A model generated the notes under the pieces. The model did not search any database and had not been told where the DNA came from. It saw only the letters and a list, made by a program, of their open reading frames with translations. A stretch of 64,000 bases of DNA from an uncultured Bariatricus sp. (lineage in GTDB: Bacteria > Bacillota > Clostridia > Lachnospirales > Lachnospiraceae): assembly GCA_934307065.1 (NCBI GenBank), contig CAKRCD010000003.1, positions 62,001 to 126,000 of the forward strand. Reading direction: 5' to 3'. Both the position numbers and the translations under genes were made by a program. Every line of letters starts with the position of its first letter. Within the stretch, counting starts at the first letter, position 1. This document shows positions 8,215 through 17,892 of the stretch, piece after piece.

Positions 8215-8667
8215 TTACATCCTGCGCTCATATTTCATCAGCATCCGCAGATAATTCATCAAATCTACAAGTCTTAGTTCAACACTGGTCGCTTTTTCTG
8301 TATAATCCATGCTCTGTGCCACTGCTTCCAGAAATGCTTCTGTTACATCCGCTTTCCTCTTTTGTAAAAACTGCAATCTTTCTTCGTTCGTTTCCAAATC
8401 CAGATAATCCATCAGCATGCTTTTCTTTTCTTCTGCTTCTTCCAGTTCAAACCGGTTTTCCTGCAATGCCTCTGGGTATTTCACTTTATCTGTTTTCTCC
8501 ATAAACATATCAAGTGGTCTGGCAAAAATGCCGCCTTCCCCATAGAGTGCCTGATAGATGACCAGCTTTTCCTCTGTCTCGGTATGGGTTGCTACGGTAA
8601 TTACCTGATAGCGGTTTCCTTTGAAATGTCTGTAAATTTGTCCTTCTTTTGGTATGTTTCTTGACAT
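8215..8667 (-). CDS. DUF1653 domain protein
   Basis: The 150-residue protein begins with a DUF1653 domain: EGQIYRHFKGNRYQVITVA, followed by VIYQALYGEGGIFARPLDMF. The remainder is a charged helical tail. The function of DUF1653 is unknown; the domain occurs alone or fused to other small domains. I start at the ATG at 8667 because GGAGGAAATC sits just upstream, in preference to an ATG four codons earlier. A terminator separates it from ilvA, so it is probably only weakly co-transcribed. Confidence 0.85.
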   Translation of the reverse strand: MSRNIPKEGQIYRHFKGNRYQVITVATHTETEEKLVIYQALYGEGGIFARPLDMFMEKTDKVKYPEALQENRFELEEAEEKKSMLMDYLDLETNEERLQFLQKRKADVTEAFLEAVAQSMDYTEKATSVELRLVDLMNYLRMLMKYERRM

Positions 8668-8681
8668 GATTTCCTCCATCT

Positions 8682-8717
8682 AAAAAGTGGCTCTTTCTGT
8701 AAAATCGAAAGAACCAC
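8682..8717 (-). terminator. Terminator downstream of ilvA
   Basis: Minus strand: GTGGTTCTTTC, loop, GAAAGAGCCAC, then TTTTTAG. A clear intrinsic terminator between ilvA and the DUF1653 gene. Confidence 0.85.
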
Positions 8718-8729
8718 CCTTTGTGTTTT

Positions 8730-9944
8730 CTATAATTTTGCATCTACAACCTGTGGGTCAAATCCATTCTTACGAAGTTCTTCAATAATCTGGTGCTTAT
8801 GCTCTGTTCCGAATGCTTCCATTGTCACACGAAGTTCCACTGCCAGATTACGATTGACGCTGACAAACTGATTATGCTCTAATTTTATAACATTTCCCTT
8901 CTGCTCTGCAATTACCTTTGTGATTTCTGCGAGCTGTCCCGGTCTGTCTGGTAATAAAACAGAAATAGTAAATACTCGGTCACGCAGAATCAAACCATTC
9001 TGAATAACAGATGACATAGTGATGACATCCATATTTCCGCCACTAATAACGCAGACGACTCTCTTGCCCTTTAAGAAATCCAGTTTCTGCGCAGCCGCAA
9101 CCGAAAGAAGACCTGAGTTCTCTGCCACCATCTTATGGTTCTCTACCATATCTAAGAAAGTAGTTACAATTTCATCATCTTCTACGGTTACAACCTGATC
9201 CACATTTTTCTGAACATATGGGAAAATCTGTTCTCCTACCGTTTTCACTGCAGTACCATCAGCAATAGTATTGGCACTTGGAAGTGTTACCACATGACCT
9301 GCTTCCAGTGCCGCAGTCATACTTGCTGCACCTGCCGGTTCTACACCGATTATTTTAATATTTGGATTCAACATTTTCGCAAAGGTAGCAATTCCGGTAA
9401 TCAATCCGCCTCCACCGATCGGTGCAAGAATATAATCTACTGTAGGTAAATCCTGGATAATTTCCATGGCAATCGTTCCCTGTCCGGTAGCTACATCAAA
9501 ATCATCAAATGGATGGACAAAGGTGTATCCATGTTTTTCTGACAGTTCATAGGCCTTTGCGCAAGCTTCATCGTAAACCTGTCCATAAAGAACCACTTCC
9601 GCGCCATAGCTCTTTGTACGGTTTACTTTAATAAGAGGAGTCGATTCCGGCATAACAATGGTTGCCTTACATCCATAAGCTTTTGCTGCATAAGCAACAC
9701 CCTGTGCATGATTTCCGGCAGATGCCGCAATTAATCCTTTGGCACGTTCTTCTTCCGAAAGTGTACTAATCTTATAATAAGCCCCCCTTAATTTGTAAGC
9801 ACCCGTATGCTGCATATTTTCCGGCTTTAAATATACCTTTGCACCAGTCTGGGAACTGAAATATTCGCTGTAAATTAAATTGGTTGGCTTGGTTACGCGT
9901 TTTACGATTTCACTCGCTTCTTCAAATTTGTCCAATGTAAACAT
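8730..9944 (-). CDS. ilvA: Threonine ammonia-lyase (threonine dehydratase)
   Basis: Deaminates threonine to 2-oxobutanoate in the PLP fold-type II family. The PLP lysine is in TGAYKLRGAYYK (Lys 51 from this start) and the phosphate loop is IGGGGLITGIA. An ACT-like domain (RVFTISVLLPDRPGQLAEI onward, last 85 residues) ends the 404-residue protein, which is the single-ACT type used in either isoleucine synthesis or threonine catabolism. I start at the ATG at 9944, 4 bases after ftsY ends. A longer reading begins inside ftsY and has no support. The link to smc/ftsY is positional only. Confidence 0.93.
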   Translation of the reverse strand: MFTLDKFEEASEIVKRVTKPTNLIYSEYFSSQTGAKVYLKPENMQHTGAYKLRGAYYKISTLSEEERAKGLIAASAGNHAQGVAYAAKAYGCKATIVMPESTPLIKVNRTKSYGAEVVLYGQVYDEACAKAYELSEKHGYTFVHPFDDFDVATGQGTIAMEIIQDLPTVDYILAPIGGGGLITGIATFAKMLNPNIKIIGVEPAGAASMTAALEAGHVVTLPSANTIADGTAVKTVGEQIFPYVQKNVDQVVTVEDDEIVTTFLDMVENHKMVAENSGLLSVAAAQKLDFLKGKRVVCVISGGNMDVITMSSVIQNGLILRDRVFTISVLLPDRPGQLAEITKVIAEQKGNVIKLEHNQFVSVNRNLAVELRVTMEAFGTEHKHQIIEELRKNGFDPQVVDAKL

Positions 9945-9948
9945 CTCT

Positions 9949-10887
9949 TTATTCTTCCTCCTCTGTTGTAAATAATGCATTTACAAACTGTTCTGAATCA
10001 AACTTTTGTAAATCATCAATGGATTCTCCCACTCCGATATATTTTACAGGAATTCCCAGTTCCGCTTGAATTGCAACGGCAATACCTCCTTTGGCCGTTC
10101 CATCCATCTTTGTGAGAATAATGCCTGTAATATCCGCTACTTCGCTGAACTCCTTTGCCTGGGCAAGGGCATTCTGTCCGGTAGTTCCATCCAGTACTAC
10201 CAGTGTTTCCCGGTATGCTTCTGGAAATTCCCGTTCAATTACACGGTTGATTTTCTTTAGTTCTTCCATCAGATTCTTCTTATTATGCAGTCTTCCTGCG
10301 GTATCGCACAAAAGGACATCTGCCTTACGTGCCTTTGCTGCTGCGATTGCATCATAGACAATGGCCGCCGGGTCTGCCCCTTCCTGACCGCCAATCAAAT
10401 CCGCATTTGCGCGATTTGCCCATTCTCGTAACTGCTCTCCTGCCGCTGCACGGAAGGTATCTGCTGCTGCAAGTACTACCTTTTTATTCTGATCGCGTAA
10501 TTTTCCGGCCAGTTTTCCTATGGTTGTGGTCTTTCCTACACCATTTACCCCAATTACAAGGACAGCCGATGTCCGTTCTTCAAATTCATACGCAGTCTTA
10601 CCTACATCCATCTGTTCTTTAATACTTTCAATAAGCAGTTCCTTACATGCAATAGGTTCCTTGATATGCTGTTCTTTCACTTTGCGTTTCAGGTCATCCA
10701 AAATCGCATAAGTCGCCTTCACGCCCAAGTCTCCCATAATCAGAACCTCTTCCAGTTCTTCATAGAAATCATCATCTATCTGGGAAAAGCCGTGAAAAAT
10801 ACTGTCAATACCGGATACAATATTATTTCTGGTCTTACTAAGACCGGATACAAGCCGTTTAAAAAATCCTACTTTTTCCTCTGCCAT
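9949..10887 (-). CDS. ftsY: Signal recognition particle receptor FtsY
   Basis: SRP receptor GTPase that docks ribosome-SRP complexes to the membrane. The 312-residue protein has a short N-domain (from about residue 20) and an NG GTPase: GVNGVGKTTTIGKLA (G1), DTFRAAA, LLCDTAGR (G3) and TKMDGTAKGG (G4 region). The long acidic A-domain of E. coli is absent, as is usual in Firmicutes. It starts 18 bases after smc, with AAGGAG upstream. Confidence 0.97.
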   Translation of the reverse strand: MAEEKVGFFKRLVSGLSKTRNNIVSGIDSIFHGFSQIDDDFYEELEEVLIMGDLGVKATYAILDDLKRKVKEQHIKEPIACKELLIESIKEQMDVGKTAYEFEERTSAVLVIGVNGVGKTTTIGKLAGKLRDQNKKVVLAAADTFRAAAGEQLREWANRANADLIGGQEGADPAAIVYDAIAAAKARKADVLLCDTAGRLHNKKNLMEELKKINRVIEREFPEAYRETLVVLDGTTGQNALAQAKEFSEVADITGIILTKMDGTAKGGIAVAIQAELGIPVKYIGVGESIDDLQKFDSEQFVNALFTTEEEE

Positions 10888-10905
10888 CCTCTTTTTCTCC
10901 TTACT

Positions 10906-13900
10906 CTACTTGTCCAGTTCATTTTCTATCAAATCTACGGAAACTAGTGTGGAAATTCCCTTTTCCTGCATAGTAATACCGTACAATCTGTCAGCCGCAG
11001 TCATGGTTCCTCTACGATGTGTAATGACAATGAACTGTGTATTTTCTGTCAGTTTATGTAAATACTGCGCATAGCGCGTTACATTGGAATCGTCCAGCGC
11101 CGCTTCAATTTCGTCCAACAGACAGAATGGAGACGGCTTTAAGTTCTGAATAGCGAACAGAAGTGCTATCGCAGTCAAGGCTTTTTCTCCACCGGATAAC
11201 TGCATCATATTCTGTAGTTTCTTTCCGGGCGGTTGTGCAATGATTCGTATGCCTGCTTCCAACACATCCTCGTCTTCCAACAGTTCCAGTGTTCCCTTTC
11301 CACCACCAAACAATTCTTTGAACACATGGTTAAATTCTTCTGCAATTCTTGCAAACTGCTCAGTAAACTGTTTCCGCATTGCCTCGTCCAGTTCTGCAAT
11401 GATTTTCTGTAAAGTCTGTTCTGCCTCTATCAAATCATCATGCTGGGTTTTTAGGAACTGATAACGTTCCGCCAGATTCTTGAAATCCTCAATAGCATTG
11501 ACATTGACCGGACCTAAGGCTTTGATTTCGGATTTGATTTCCTGAATCCGTTTCTTCATAGCCACCAAATCTGTCAGATTTTCATCCCGAAGTTCCAGTG
11601 CACGATTGTAGGTCAGCTCATATTCTTCCCACATATAGTTAATCTGTTTTTCAGAAGCTTCTTCGTACCCTTCCATTCTGCTGTTCAGGCGGAAGATTTC
11701 TTTGTCCAAATCAGCCATATGCTTCGATATTTCTTCTCGTTTCTCTAAGAATGCTTTGTTCTTCTGATTTAAATTCTCTTTCTTTTCCTGCGCACGTTTA
11801 ATTTCACCGTGAATCTCTTCGAACAGTTCTTTGGATTCTTCAATTGCTTTTCTGGTGCCTGCAATCTCCTGTTCTTTTTCCTGAATTTCTCCGTTTGCCT
11901 CTTCTTTATTTTCATTTAAGGCATCCAGTTCTTCTTTGAACTTTTCTGCTTCTTCCTGAATACGTCCCAGATTTTCCTGTACAAACGCACTTTTCTGTTC
12001 CAAAGCAGCAAAGGCCATACGGAGTTCTTCATTTCTGCGGAGTTCCTTGCCCTCTGCTTCTCTTTCTTCTTCCAGTTTCTTCTGGTATTTATCCTGCTGC
12101 TGGGAAAGTTCCTGTTCCAGTTTCTCACTGGCCTGCAGTTCTACCTGGATAGATTCCAGATTTTCTTCGATTTCATGAATCTGATTATCCAGTGTGCCAC
12201 GCTCTTTGTGGATATCATCGGTCAGAGTCCTCGCATATTTCTGCTTGGATGCAGCCTGCTCCAGATTCATCTTCGCTGTATTCTGTGCAACATATTCCTG
12301 CTGAAGCGTCTGCTTCAGAGCATCTACTTTCTCATATAAGTCGGTTCGTTCCTGTTTGGACTTTTCCACAACTTTCTGAAGTTCCAACCCTTCTTCTCTT
12401 AATCTTGCTACTGTTTTTTCCAGTTCCTCGATTTCTCTCCGGCGGCTTAACAGACTGCTGGTATTCTTAAATGCACCACCACTCATGGCTCCGCCCGGAT
12501 TTAACAGGTCGCCCTCTAAGGTTACCATACGGAGGGACTGATGGTATTTTCTCGCCAGTTGGATTCCGGTATCAATGGTATCTACCACCAACGTCCTGCC
12601 AAGAAGATTCTCTGCAAGCTGCTCGTATGCTTTATCCACATGAACCAACGTGTTGGCTGTTCCAATCACACCCTTTTCTTTCAATACATCGGTTCTTGCC
12701 ATTCCCTGGCCGGAACGCATCGCAGTAAGTGGTAGGAAAGTTGCCCGTCCAAACCGGTTTTTCTTCAAGTAACCAATCATTTTCTTGGCAACTTCTTCAT
12801 TCGTTGTAACAATATTCTGAATGCTTCCGCCAAGTGCAGTTTCAATGGCAGTTTCATACTGTTTGTCTACCTTGATAATATCTGCTACAACACCCAGAAT
12901 TCCCGGTTCTTCTGTTTTCTTCTCCATAACCTTGCGTATACTGTTCCCATAACCCTCGTAGCGCTCTGTCATGTTTTTCAGTGATTCCAGCCGGGAATTT
13001 TCTCTGTGATAAGTGGTCTGGCATGTACGAAGCTGTTCATTTTCTTTGGCAATCTGACTTTGAAGCTGTGTGATATGTGCCTCGTAGGATTTATTCTCTT
13101 CTACCATTTCCACGATTTTTTCGGAAATACGCTTCAATTCTTCCTCATACTTCTTATACAGGCTGCTCTGTTCCTGTGCATCACGCTCTGCTTCCATTAA
13201 TCGCTTATAAAGCTGAGAGCGCTGCACCTTCATCTGTTCCATCATGGTGTCAAAATGCTGAATCTTGGTCTTGGTAGAAACCCGGTTATTCAGCACTGCC
13301 ATCACTTCACTCTGACTCTTTTCCAAATCGGAGTAAGTGCTTGCGATTCTGGACTGAATGAAATCCAGAGTCTCTTTGGCTTCCCGCTGCTTTGCCATCT
13401 CTGTGTGAAGTTTTTCTTCAATAGAAGCCTGCTCCTTCTGCAGTGTCTCCTTCTGTTTCTTACGTTCCTCCAGTTCCATATAAATAGTCTGTGAACGTTT
13501 GCTGTAATGCTCATCATTCATTCTGGCACTGTGAATCTGCTCATTTAACAGTTCGATTCTGCTTTCAAGCTGCTGTTTTAACAGGGTCGTTTTATTTAAC
13601 TGTCCCTTAGCTTCTTCCATTTCCGCTTCAATGACATCAACCTGTTCTTCAATCCGCTCATATTCTTTCTTCATATCGGCATGCTTCTGCTCTGCTTCTT
13701 CGTATTCGCCCTGTGTCAGTTCCAGCTTTTTCTGCACATCTTCCATCTGTTCTTTTAAACGGATACTCTCCAGTAGGAACATATTGATATCATATTTCTT
13801 TAATTCTTCTTTTTTCTTTAAATATTCTTTTGCCTTTTCAGACTGCCGTTCCAGAGGTCCAAACTGCTTCTCCAATTCTCCTAAAATGTCATTGACACGC

Positions 13901-14466
13901 ACCAGATTCTGCTGTTCTTCTTCCAGTTTTTTCACGGACATGTTTTTTCGTCTTTTAAACTTAACAATACCTGCCGCTTCATCGAAAAGTTCTCTACGTT
14001 CTTCCGGTTTACCATTTAAGATTTTGTCAATCTGACCCTGCCCAATAATGGAATAGCCTTCTTTCCCAATTCCGGTGTCATAGAACATCTCATTGATATC
14101 CTTTAGCCTACATGCACTTCCATTAATCAGATATTCGCTTTCCCCCGAACGATACAATTTACGGGTAACCTTTACTTCTTCAAATTCTACCGGCAACTTA
14201 TGGTCAGAATTATCAAGGGTAATGGCAACTGACGCATAACTGAGGGGTTTACGGTTCTCCGTTCCCGAGAAAATAACATCCTGCATATTTCCTCCACGGA
14301 GTTGTTTGGCCCTCTGCTCACCTAGCACCCATCGCACCGCATCGGCTACGTTACTTTTTCCACTTCCGTTCGGTCCAACGATTCCTGTAATTCCGTTATG
14401 AAATTCAAATACAATCTTATTAGCAAATGATTTGAATCCTTGTACTTCAATGCTCTTTAAATACAT
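10906..14466 (-). CDS. smc: Chromosome segregation protein SMC
   Basis: The condensin ATPase that organises the chromosome with ScpA and ScpB. The 1186-residue product is full length. Walker A is GPNGSGKSN (residues 31-39). Long coiled coils flank a hinge around residues 520-640, which includes [11 protein letters not shown]. The C-terminal head has [10 protein letters not shown] and the Walker [13 protein letters not shown]. The ATG at 14466 overlaps the end of rnc by 10 bases and is preceded by GGTGGAG. This order, rnc-smc-ftsY, is conserved in Firmicutes. Confidence 0.98.
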   Translation of the reverse strand: MYLKSIEVQGFKSFANKIVFEFHNGITGIVGPNGSGKSNVADAVRWVLGEQRAKQLRGGNMQDVIFSGTENRKPLSYASVAITLDNSDHKLPVEFEEVKVTRKLYRSGESEYLINGSACRLKDINEMFYDTGIGKEGYSIIGQGQIDKILNGKPEERRELFDEAAGIVKFKRRKNMSVKKLEEEQQNLVRVNDILGELEKQFGPLERQSEKAKEYLKKKEELKKYDINMFLLESIRLKEQMEDVQKKLELTQGEYEEAEQKHADMKKEYERIEEQVDVIEAEMEEAKGQLNKTTLLKQQLESRIELLNEQIHSARMNDEHYSKRSQTIYMELEERKKQKETLQKEQASIEEKLHTEMAKQREAKETLDFIQSRIASTYSDLEKSQSEVMAVLNNRVSTKTKIQHFDTMMEQMKVQRSQLYKRLMEAERDAQEQSSLYKKYEEELKRISEKIVEMVEENKSYEAHITQLQSQIAKENEQLRTCQTTYHRENSRLESLKNMTERYEGYGNSIRKVMEKKTEEPGILGVVADIIKVDKQYETAIETALGGSIQNIVTTNEEVAKKMIGYLKKNRFGRATFLPLTAMRSGQGMARTDVLKEKGVIGTANTLVHVDKAYEQLAENLLGRTLVVDTIDTGIQLARKYHQSLRMVTLEGDLLNPGGAMSGGAFKNTSSLLSRRREIEELEKTVARLREEGLELQKVVEKSKQERTDLYEKVDALKQTLQQEYVAQNTAKMNLEQAASKQKYARTLTDDIHKERGTLDNQIHEIEENLESIQVELQASEKLEQELSQQQDKYQKKLEEEREAEGKELRRNEELRMAFAALEQKSAFVQENLGRIQEEAEKFKEELDALNENKEEANGEIQEKEQEIAGTRKAIEESKELFEEIHGEIKRAQEKKENLNQKNKAFLEKREEISKHMADLDKEIFRLNSRMEGYEEASEKQINYMWEEYELTYNRALELRDENLTDLVAMKKRIQEIKSEIKALGPVNVNAIEDFKNLAERYQFLKTQHDDLIEAEQTLQKIIAELDEAMRKQFTEQFARIAEEFNHVFKELFGGGKGTLELLEDEDVLEAGIRIIAQPPGKKLQNMMQLSGGEKALTAIALLFAIQNLKPSPFCLLDEIEAALDDSNVTRYAQYLHKLTENTQFIVITHRRGTMTAADRLYGITMQEKGISTLVSVDLIENELDK

Positions 14467-15155
14467 GTATCTCCACCTTTAATTTTCAAAATTGCCTGAT
14501 ATGCCGCATCCTGTTCTGCAGCCTTTTTGGTTCTTCCGTTGCCTGTCCCATACTGGATATCTCCTATAAGCACACCCACTTGAAACTGCTTGTTATGATC
14601 CGGTCCTTCTTCCTTCAGCAGTTGATAATTAATTGTCTGTTCCATTTTCCCCTGCACAATCTCCTGCAGGATAGTCTTGCTATCATAAAAGAGACGTTTC
14701 CCTTCCAAATCATTTAGAATATGTTTCAAAATAAACTCTTTTGCATTAGCAAAACCACCATCTAAATAAATCGCACCAATCAGCGCTTCCATTGCATCTG
14801 AAGTAATGGATTCCCTCTTTCTTCCACCGGTAGCATCTTCACCCTTACCAAGCAGCAGATATTCCCCCAGTTCCAGTTCGCGTGCGCAAAACGCCAATGC
14901 TTTTTCGCACACCATACTGGCACGCTGCTTCGTCATCTGTCCCTCCGGCATTTCCGGATTTCCGAAAAATAAATATTCACTGGAAACCAGTTCCAGAACA
15001 GCATCCCCTAAGAACTCCAGCCGTTCATTGCAATCCACTTTACGAAGATGTTTCTCATTAATATAAGAACTGTGTGTCATTGCATGTCTCAAAAGATTTT
15101 TATCATGGAAATGATATCCCGTTTTTTTCTCCAAACTTTCCAAATTTCTTCCCAT
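14457..15155 (-). CDS. rnc: Ribonuclease III
   Basis: Cleaves double-stranded RNA in rRNA maturation and mRNA turnover. The 232-residue protein has the RNase III signature NERLEFLGDAVLELV (near residues 43-57), a second acidic site SDAMEALIGAIYLDGG, and a C-terminal double-stranded RNA-binding domain (about 160-230, ending TKKAAEQDAAYQAI). GAGGAGAAGAT precedes the ATG. The stop overlaps smc. A terminator-like hairpin separates it from acpP. Confidence 0.97.
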   Translation of the reverse strand: MGRNLESLEKKTGYHFHDKNLLRHAMTHSSYINEKHLRKVDCNERLEFLGDAVLELVSSEYLFFGNPEMPEGQMTKQRASMVCEKALAFCARELELGEYLLLGKGEDATGGRKRESITSDAMEALIGAIYLDGGFANAKEFILKHILNDLEGKRLFYDSKTILQEIVQGKMEQTINYQLLKEEGPDHNKQFQVGVLIGDIQYGTGNGRTKKAAEQDAAYQAILKIKGGDTCI

Positions 15156-15173
15156 ATCTTCTCCTCATAAATT

Positions 15174-15200
15174 GAAAAAGCCCAGATAACGGGCTTTTTC
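15174..15200. terminator. Hairpin between acpP and rnc
   Basis: GAAAAAGCCC and GGGCTTTTTC form a near-perfect stem around a 7-base loop. U-runs flank it in both directions. It should reduce transcription from acpP into rnc. Confidence 0.8.
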
Positions 15201-15210
15201 AACGCTATTC

Positions 15211-15441
15211 TTAATTTACTGCATTCTTAATCTGTTCTACTGCATCACCTACTGTAGTAATCTTTTCTGCATCTTCATTATTGATTTCAATATCAAATGC
15301 ATCTTCGATTCCCATGATAATCTGAATGACATCTAAGGAATCTGCTCCCAAATCATCTACAAATGTGGTATCCATTGTAATTTCTTCTTCCTTGCAGCCT
15401 AATACTTCAACAATAATTTCTTTTAATTTTTCAAATTCCAT
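15211..15441 (-). CDS. acpP: Acyl carrier protein
   Basis: A 76-residue acidic helical protein carrying fatty-acyl intermediates. The 4'-phosphopantetheine serine lies in [11 protein letters not shown] (Ser about 36). It follows plsX by 21 bases, the usual arrangement. Confidence 0.97.
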   Translation of the reverse strand: MEFEKLKEIIVEVLGCKEEEITMDTTFVDDLGADSLDVIQIIMGIEDAFDIEINNEDAEKITTVGDAVEQIKNAVN

Positions 15442-15462
15442 ATCCTTATACCCTCTCTTTTC

Positions 15463-16476
15463 TTATTGCGTATTATCCGAAATACATTCTCTGATGCGCT
15501 CATTTATCCTTTGTTCTTTAAATGTTACACACTGTATAATGGAATTGCATACTTCCTTTGAAGTAGAACTTCCATGTGTTTTTACTACTAGACCATTTAG
15601 TCCTAGCAGCGGTGCTCCACCGTAAGCACTTGCATCAAAAGCTTTCAATGTGCTTTTTAGTGCCGGTTTCACGAGAAATGCGCCAATTCTACTTCTCAGA
15701 CTTGTCATCATTCCGGCATTCACTTTGCTGACAAGTACAGAAGCAACCCCTTCGTACAGTTTCAGGATTACATTTCCCACAAACGCCTCACATACAACTA
15801 CATCTGCCTGTCCATGTGGGATTTCTCTCGCTTCTATACTTCCAATAAAATTGATGTCCTGACATTCTTTCAAAAGCGGAAATGTTTCTTTTACCAGTGC
15901 ATTTCCTTTTTCTTCCTCTGCCCCGATATTTACAATTGCAACTTTCGGATTTTTTACTCCCAAGACATGTTCCATATAAATAGAACCCATCTTGGCAAAT
16001 TGTACCAGATGCGAAGGTCTGGCATCTACGTTTGCCCCGCAGTCAATCAACAGGGAAAATCCCTTTTCTGTTGGAATCAGTGGCGCAAGAGGTGGTCTTT
16101 CCACGCCTTTAATCTTACCAACCAGAAGCTGACCGCCCACCAGAACAGCACCGGAACTTCCAGCTGACACAAAGGCATCTGCCTCTCCATCCTTTACAAG
16201 CTTCATGCCCACTACAATCGAGGAATCTTTCTTCCTGCGAATCGCCATGACAGGTGGTTCTGCTGTCTCAATAATCTCTTCTGCATGAACAACACTAATC
16301 TGTTCTTTGTTATAAGTATATCCTGCCAATTCTTTATTAATGACATCTTCTTTACCAGTTAAGATAACATGGATGTCGTCTCTTTTCTGAATAGCTTCGA
16401 TGGCACCTTTTATAATCTCATGCGGTGCATTATCTCCACCCATCGCATCCAGGACTACTTTCGTCATTTCTTTCAT
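15463..16476 (-). CDS. plsX: Phosphate acyltransferase PlsX
   Basis: Converts acyl-ACP to acyl-phosphate for phospholipid synthesis. The 337-residue protein begins VVLDAMGGDNAPHEI and has PPVMAIRRKKDSS and the central GCGANVD-like segment DCGANVDARPSHLVQFA. I chose the ATG at 16476 because GGGAGGTAACAGT precedes it, not the ATG 18 bases earlier. In relatives rpmF lies directly upstream; here a Fic gene intervenes and plsX has its own promoter at 16506-16534. Confidence 0.96.
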   Translation of the reverse strand: MKEMTKVVLDAMGGDNAPHEIIKGAIEAIQKRDDIHVILTGKEDVINKELAGYTYNKEQISVVHAEEIIETAEPPVMAIRRKKDSSIVVGMKLVKDGEADAFVSAGSSGAVLVGGQLLVGKIKGVERPPLAPLIPTEKGFSLLIDCGANVDARPSHLVQFAKMGSIYMEHVLGVKNPKVAIVNIGAEEEKGNALVKETFPLLKECQDINFIGSIEAREIPHGQADVVVCEAFVGNVILKLYEGVASVLVSKVNAGMMTSLRSRIGAFLVKPALKSTLKAFDASAYGGAPLLGLNGLVVKTHGSSTSKEVCNSIIQCVTFKEQRINERIRECISDNTQ

Positions 16477-16505
16477 ACTGTTACCTCCCAGCATTACTAG
16501 GTTAT

Positions 16506-16534
16506 ATTTTACTTGACATCACTGTAAAAATCAA
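16506..16534 (-). promoter_or_regulatory. Promoter of plsX
   Basis: Minus-strand TTGATT (16534-16529), 17-base spacer, TAAAAT (16511-16506). It lets plsX be expressed independently of the inserted Fic cassette. Confidence 0.6.
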
Positions 16535-16541
16535 TAGTAAT

Positions 16542-16569
16542 AAAAAAATGAAGTTGATTTCTCCACTTC
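16542..16569 (-). terminator. Weak terminator after the Fic gene
   Basis: Minus strand: GAAGT and ACTTC pair around a 10-base loop, followed after one base by seven T residues. The stem is short. Confidence 0.45.
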
Positions 16570-16604
16570 TGTCAATGTTACATATATTGAGTATTTGTAT
16601 TCAT

Positions 16605-17552
16605 TTAAAAACGCTTTTCATTCTCATCATATTTGATTTCAAAATAATCCAGATATTTTTTATATCTGTCCTGAGCAGTCAGACAAGTATCTCTTAAATA
16701 ACCCTTTTCTCTGTTCCACTCCTTTAAACCTCGATAGTAAAACATTTTCAGATTATCTTCTATAATAAACGGAACAATATTATGTTTCAAGCACTCTTTA
16801 AACATAATAATTCTTCCCACACGACCATTTCCGTCCTGAAATGGATGAATACGTTCAAATCTTACATGAAAATCAAGAACATCATCAAAAGTTACTTCTT
16901 TCTTTTTCTGATACTCATTTAGTAGTTTATCCATTTCCGCTTTCACTTTTTCCGGAGGAACAGTTGTCATATCTCCTACCATATTTTGTCTTGATTTGTA
17001 TTCTCCGACACGAAACCATGAGAGTCGGCTGTCAGAGGTATTTGTTTTTAATATTTTATGAGCCGTTTTTATAAATTCCTCATCTAATGTATGATTCGCA
17101 CAATCAATCATATAATCAAAACATTGAAAATGATTAATCGTTTCCATAATATCATCTACATTTACTGATTCTTTTTCCAATCCCAGCGTATTCGTTTCAT
17201 AGATATATCTCGTCTGTTCCTCTGTTAATCTGCTTCCTTCAATATGATTAGAATTATATGCAAGTTTAATCTGGGTTTGATGATAGATGCCGCCCTTTAA
17301 TTTTGCATTTTTTTCTTCTGTCAATCTATAAAGCAATGAATCTTCATCTGTTTCATATTCTAATTCCATTATATCTCCAGGCTGGCAATTCAAATAATCA
17401 CATATTGCTACAAGGGTGGACATAGAAATTTGTTCATTCTTCGCTAATTTTGCCAATGTTGCAGAAGACAAATCAAGAGCCGAACCTAAATTTGTTTTTG
17501 TAATACATTTTTCATCAAGTATATGGAATAATTTCTTATAGGATATTTTCAT
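16605..17552 (-). CDS. XRE-type helix-turn-helix plus Fic domain protein
   Basis: A 315-residue fusion. Residues 1-66 form a Cro/C1-type helix-turn-helix (TNLGSALDLSSATLAKLA). Residues 80-300 are a Fic domain, which usually transfers AMP to protein hydroxyls. The active site IHPFQDGNGRVGR (His 236) matches HPFx(D/E)GNGRxxR completely. The inhibitory helix motif SxxxEG is present as SNHIEG (Ser 101, Glu 105), so activity is probably autoinhibited. The gene splits the usual rpmF-plsX junction, is AT-rich and has its own promoter and terminator, all of which suggest acquisition. It may act as a self-regulated toxin-antitoxin module or a signalling AMPylator. Confidence 0.92.
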   Translation of the reverse strand: MKISYKKLFHILDEKCITKTNLGSALDLSSATLAKLAKNEQISMSTLVAICDYLNCQPGDIMELEYETDEDSLLYRLTEEKNAKLKGGIYHQTQIKLAYNSNHIEGSRLTEEQTRYIYETNTLGLEKESVNVDDIMETINHFQCFDYMIDCANHTLDEEFIKTAHKILKTNTSDSRLSWFRVGEYKSRQNMVGDMTTVPPEKVKAEMDKLLNEYQKKKEVTFDDVLDFHVRFERIHPFQDGNGRVGRIIMFKECLKHNIVPFIIEDNLKMFYYRGLKEWNREKGYLRDTCLTAQDRYKKYLDYFEIKYDENEKRF

Positions 17553-17574
17553 ATGAACACCTCTCTTTTATATA

Positions 17575-17603
17575 AAGATAGCATATATATTTATAAAAGT
17601 AAA
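17575..17603 (-). promoter_or_regulatory. Promoter of the XRE-Fic gene
   Basis: Minus-strand TTTACT (17603-17598), 17-base spacer, TATCTT (17580-17575), then GAGAGGTG before the ATG at 17552. Confidence 0.55.
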
Positions 17604-17633
17604 TATTTCTATTATTTTATTTATTTTTATAAA
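17590..17633. promoter_or_regulatory. Inverted repeat, candidate operator of the XRE-Fic protein
   Basis: TTTATAAAAGTAAAT (17590-17604) and ATTTATTTTTATAAA (17619-17633) are inverted copies with 14 of 15 matches, 14 bases apart. The proximal arm covers the -35 element of the fic promoter, consistent with autorepression by the XRE domain. AT richness raises the chance of coincidence. Confidence 0.5.
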
Positions 17634-17662
17634 CATTTTGTTGTATACTTATATATAAAATT

Positions 17663-17692
17663 AGGGGATACCGAACTGAATCGATATCCCCT
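17663..17692 (-). terminator. Terminator after rpmF
   Basis: Minus strand: AGGGGATATCGA, loop TTCAGT, TCGGTATCCCCT, then AATTTTATATA. It closes the yceD-rpmF transcript before the Fic cassette. Confidence 0.75.
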
Positions 17693-17709
17693 ATTCTTTG
17701 CGTTTTTAA

Positions 17710-17889
17710 TTAATCCTGAGCAATGATTTCTTTCTTGTTATAAGAACCACAATTCTTGCAAACTCTGTGTGGCATCATAAGTTCTCCACATTTGCTACAT
17801 TTTACAAGATTTGGAGCACTCATTTTCCAGTTAGCTCTTCTTTTGTCTCTTCTTGCTTTAGAAGATTTATTCTTTGGACAAATTGACAT
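17710..17889 (-). CDS. rpmF: 50S ribosomal protein L32
   Basis: A 59-residue basic protein beginning MSICPKNKSSKARRDKRR, with the L32 zinc-ribbon pattern CSKCGELMMPHRVCKNCG. AGGAGGTG lies before the ATG, 3 bases after yceD ends. L32 and YceD are paired across bacteria. It is unusual here that plsX does not follow directly. Confidence 0.96.
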   Translation of the reverse strand: MSICPKNKSSKARRDKRRANWKMSAPNLVKCSKCGELMMPHRVCKNCGSYNKKEIIAQD

Positions 17890-17892
17890 AGG

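Noticed and set aside
16605..17552. Fic cassette as part of a prophage
   Set aside because: No integrase, capsid or other phage gene, no attachment-site repeat on its flanks.
17581..17640. AT-rich repeats as a short CRISPR array
   Set aside because: Only two inverted arms, no regularly spaced direct repeats and no cas genes.
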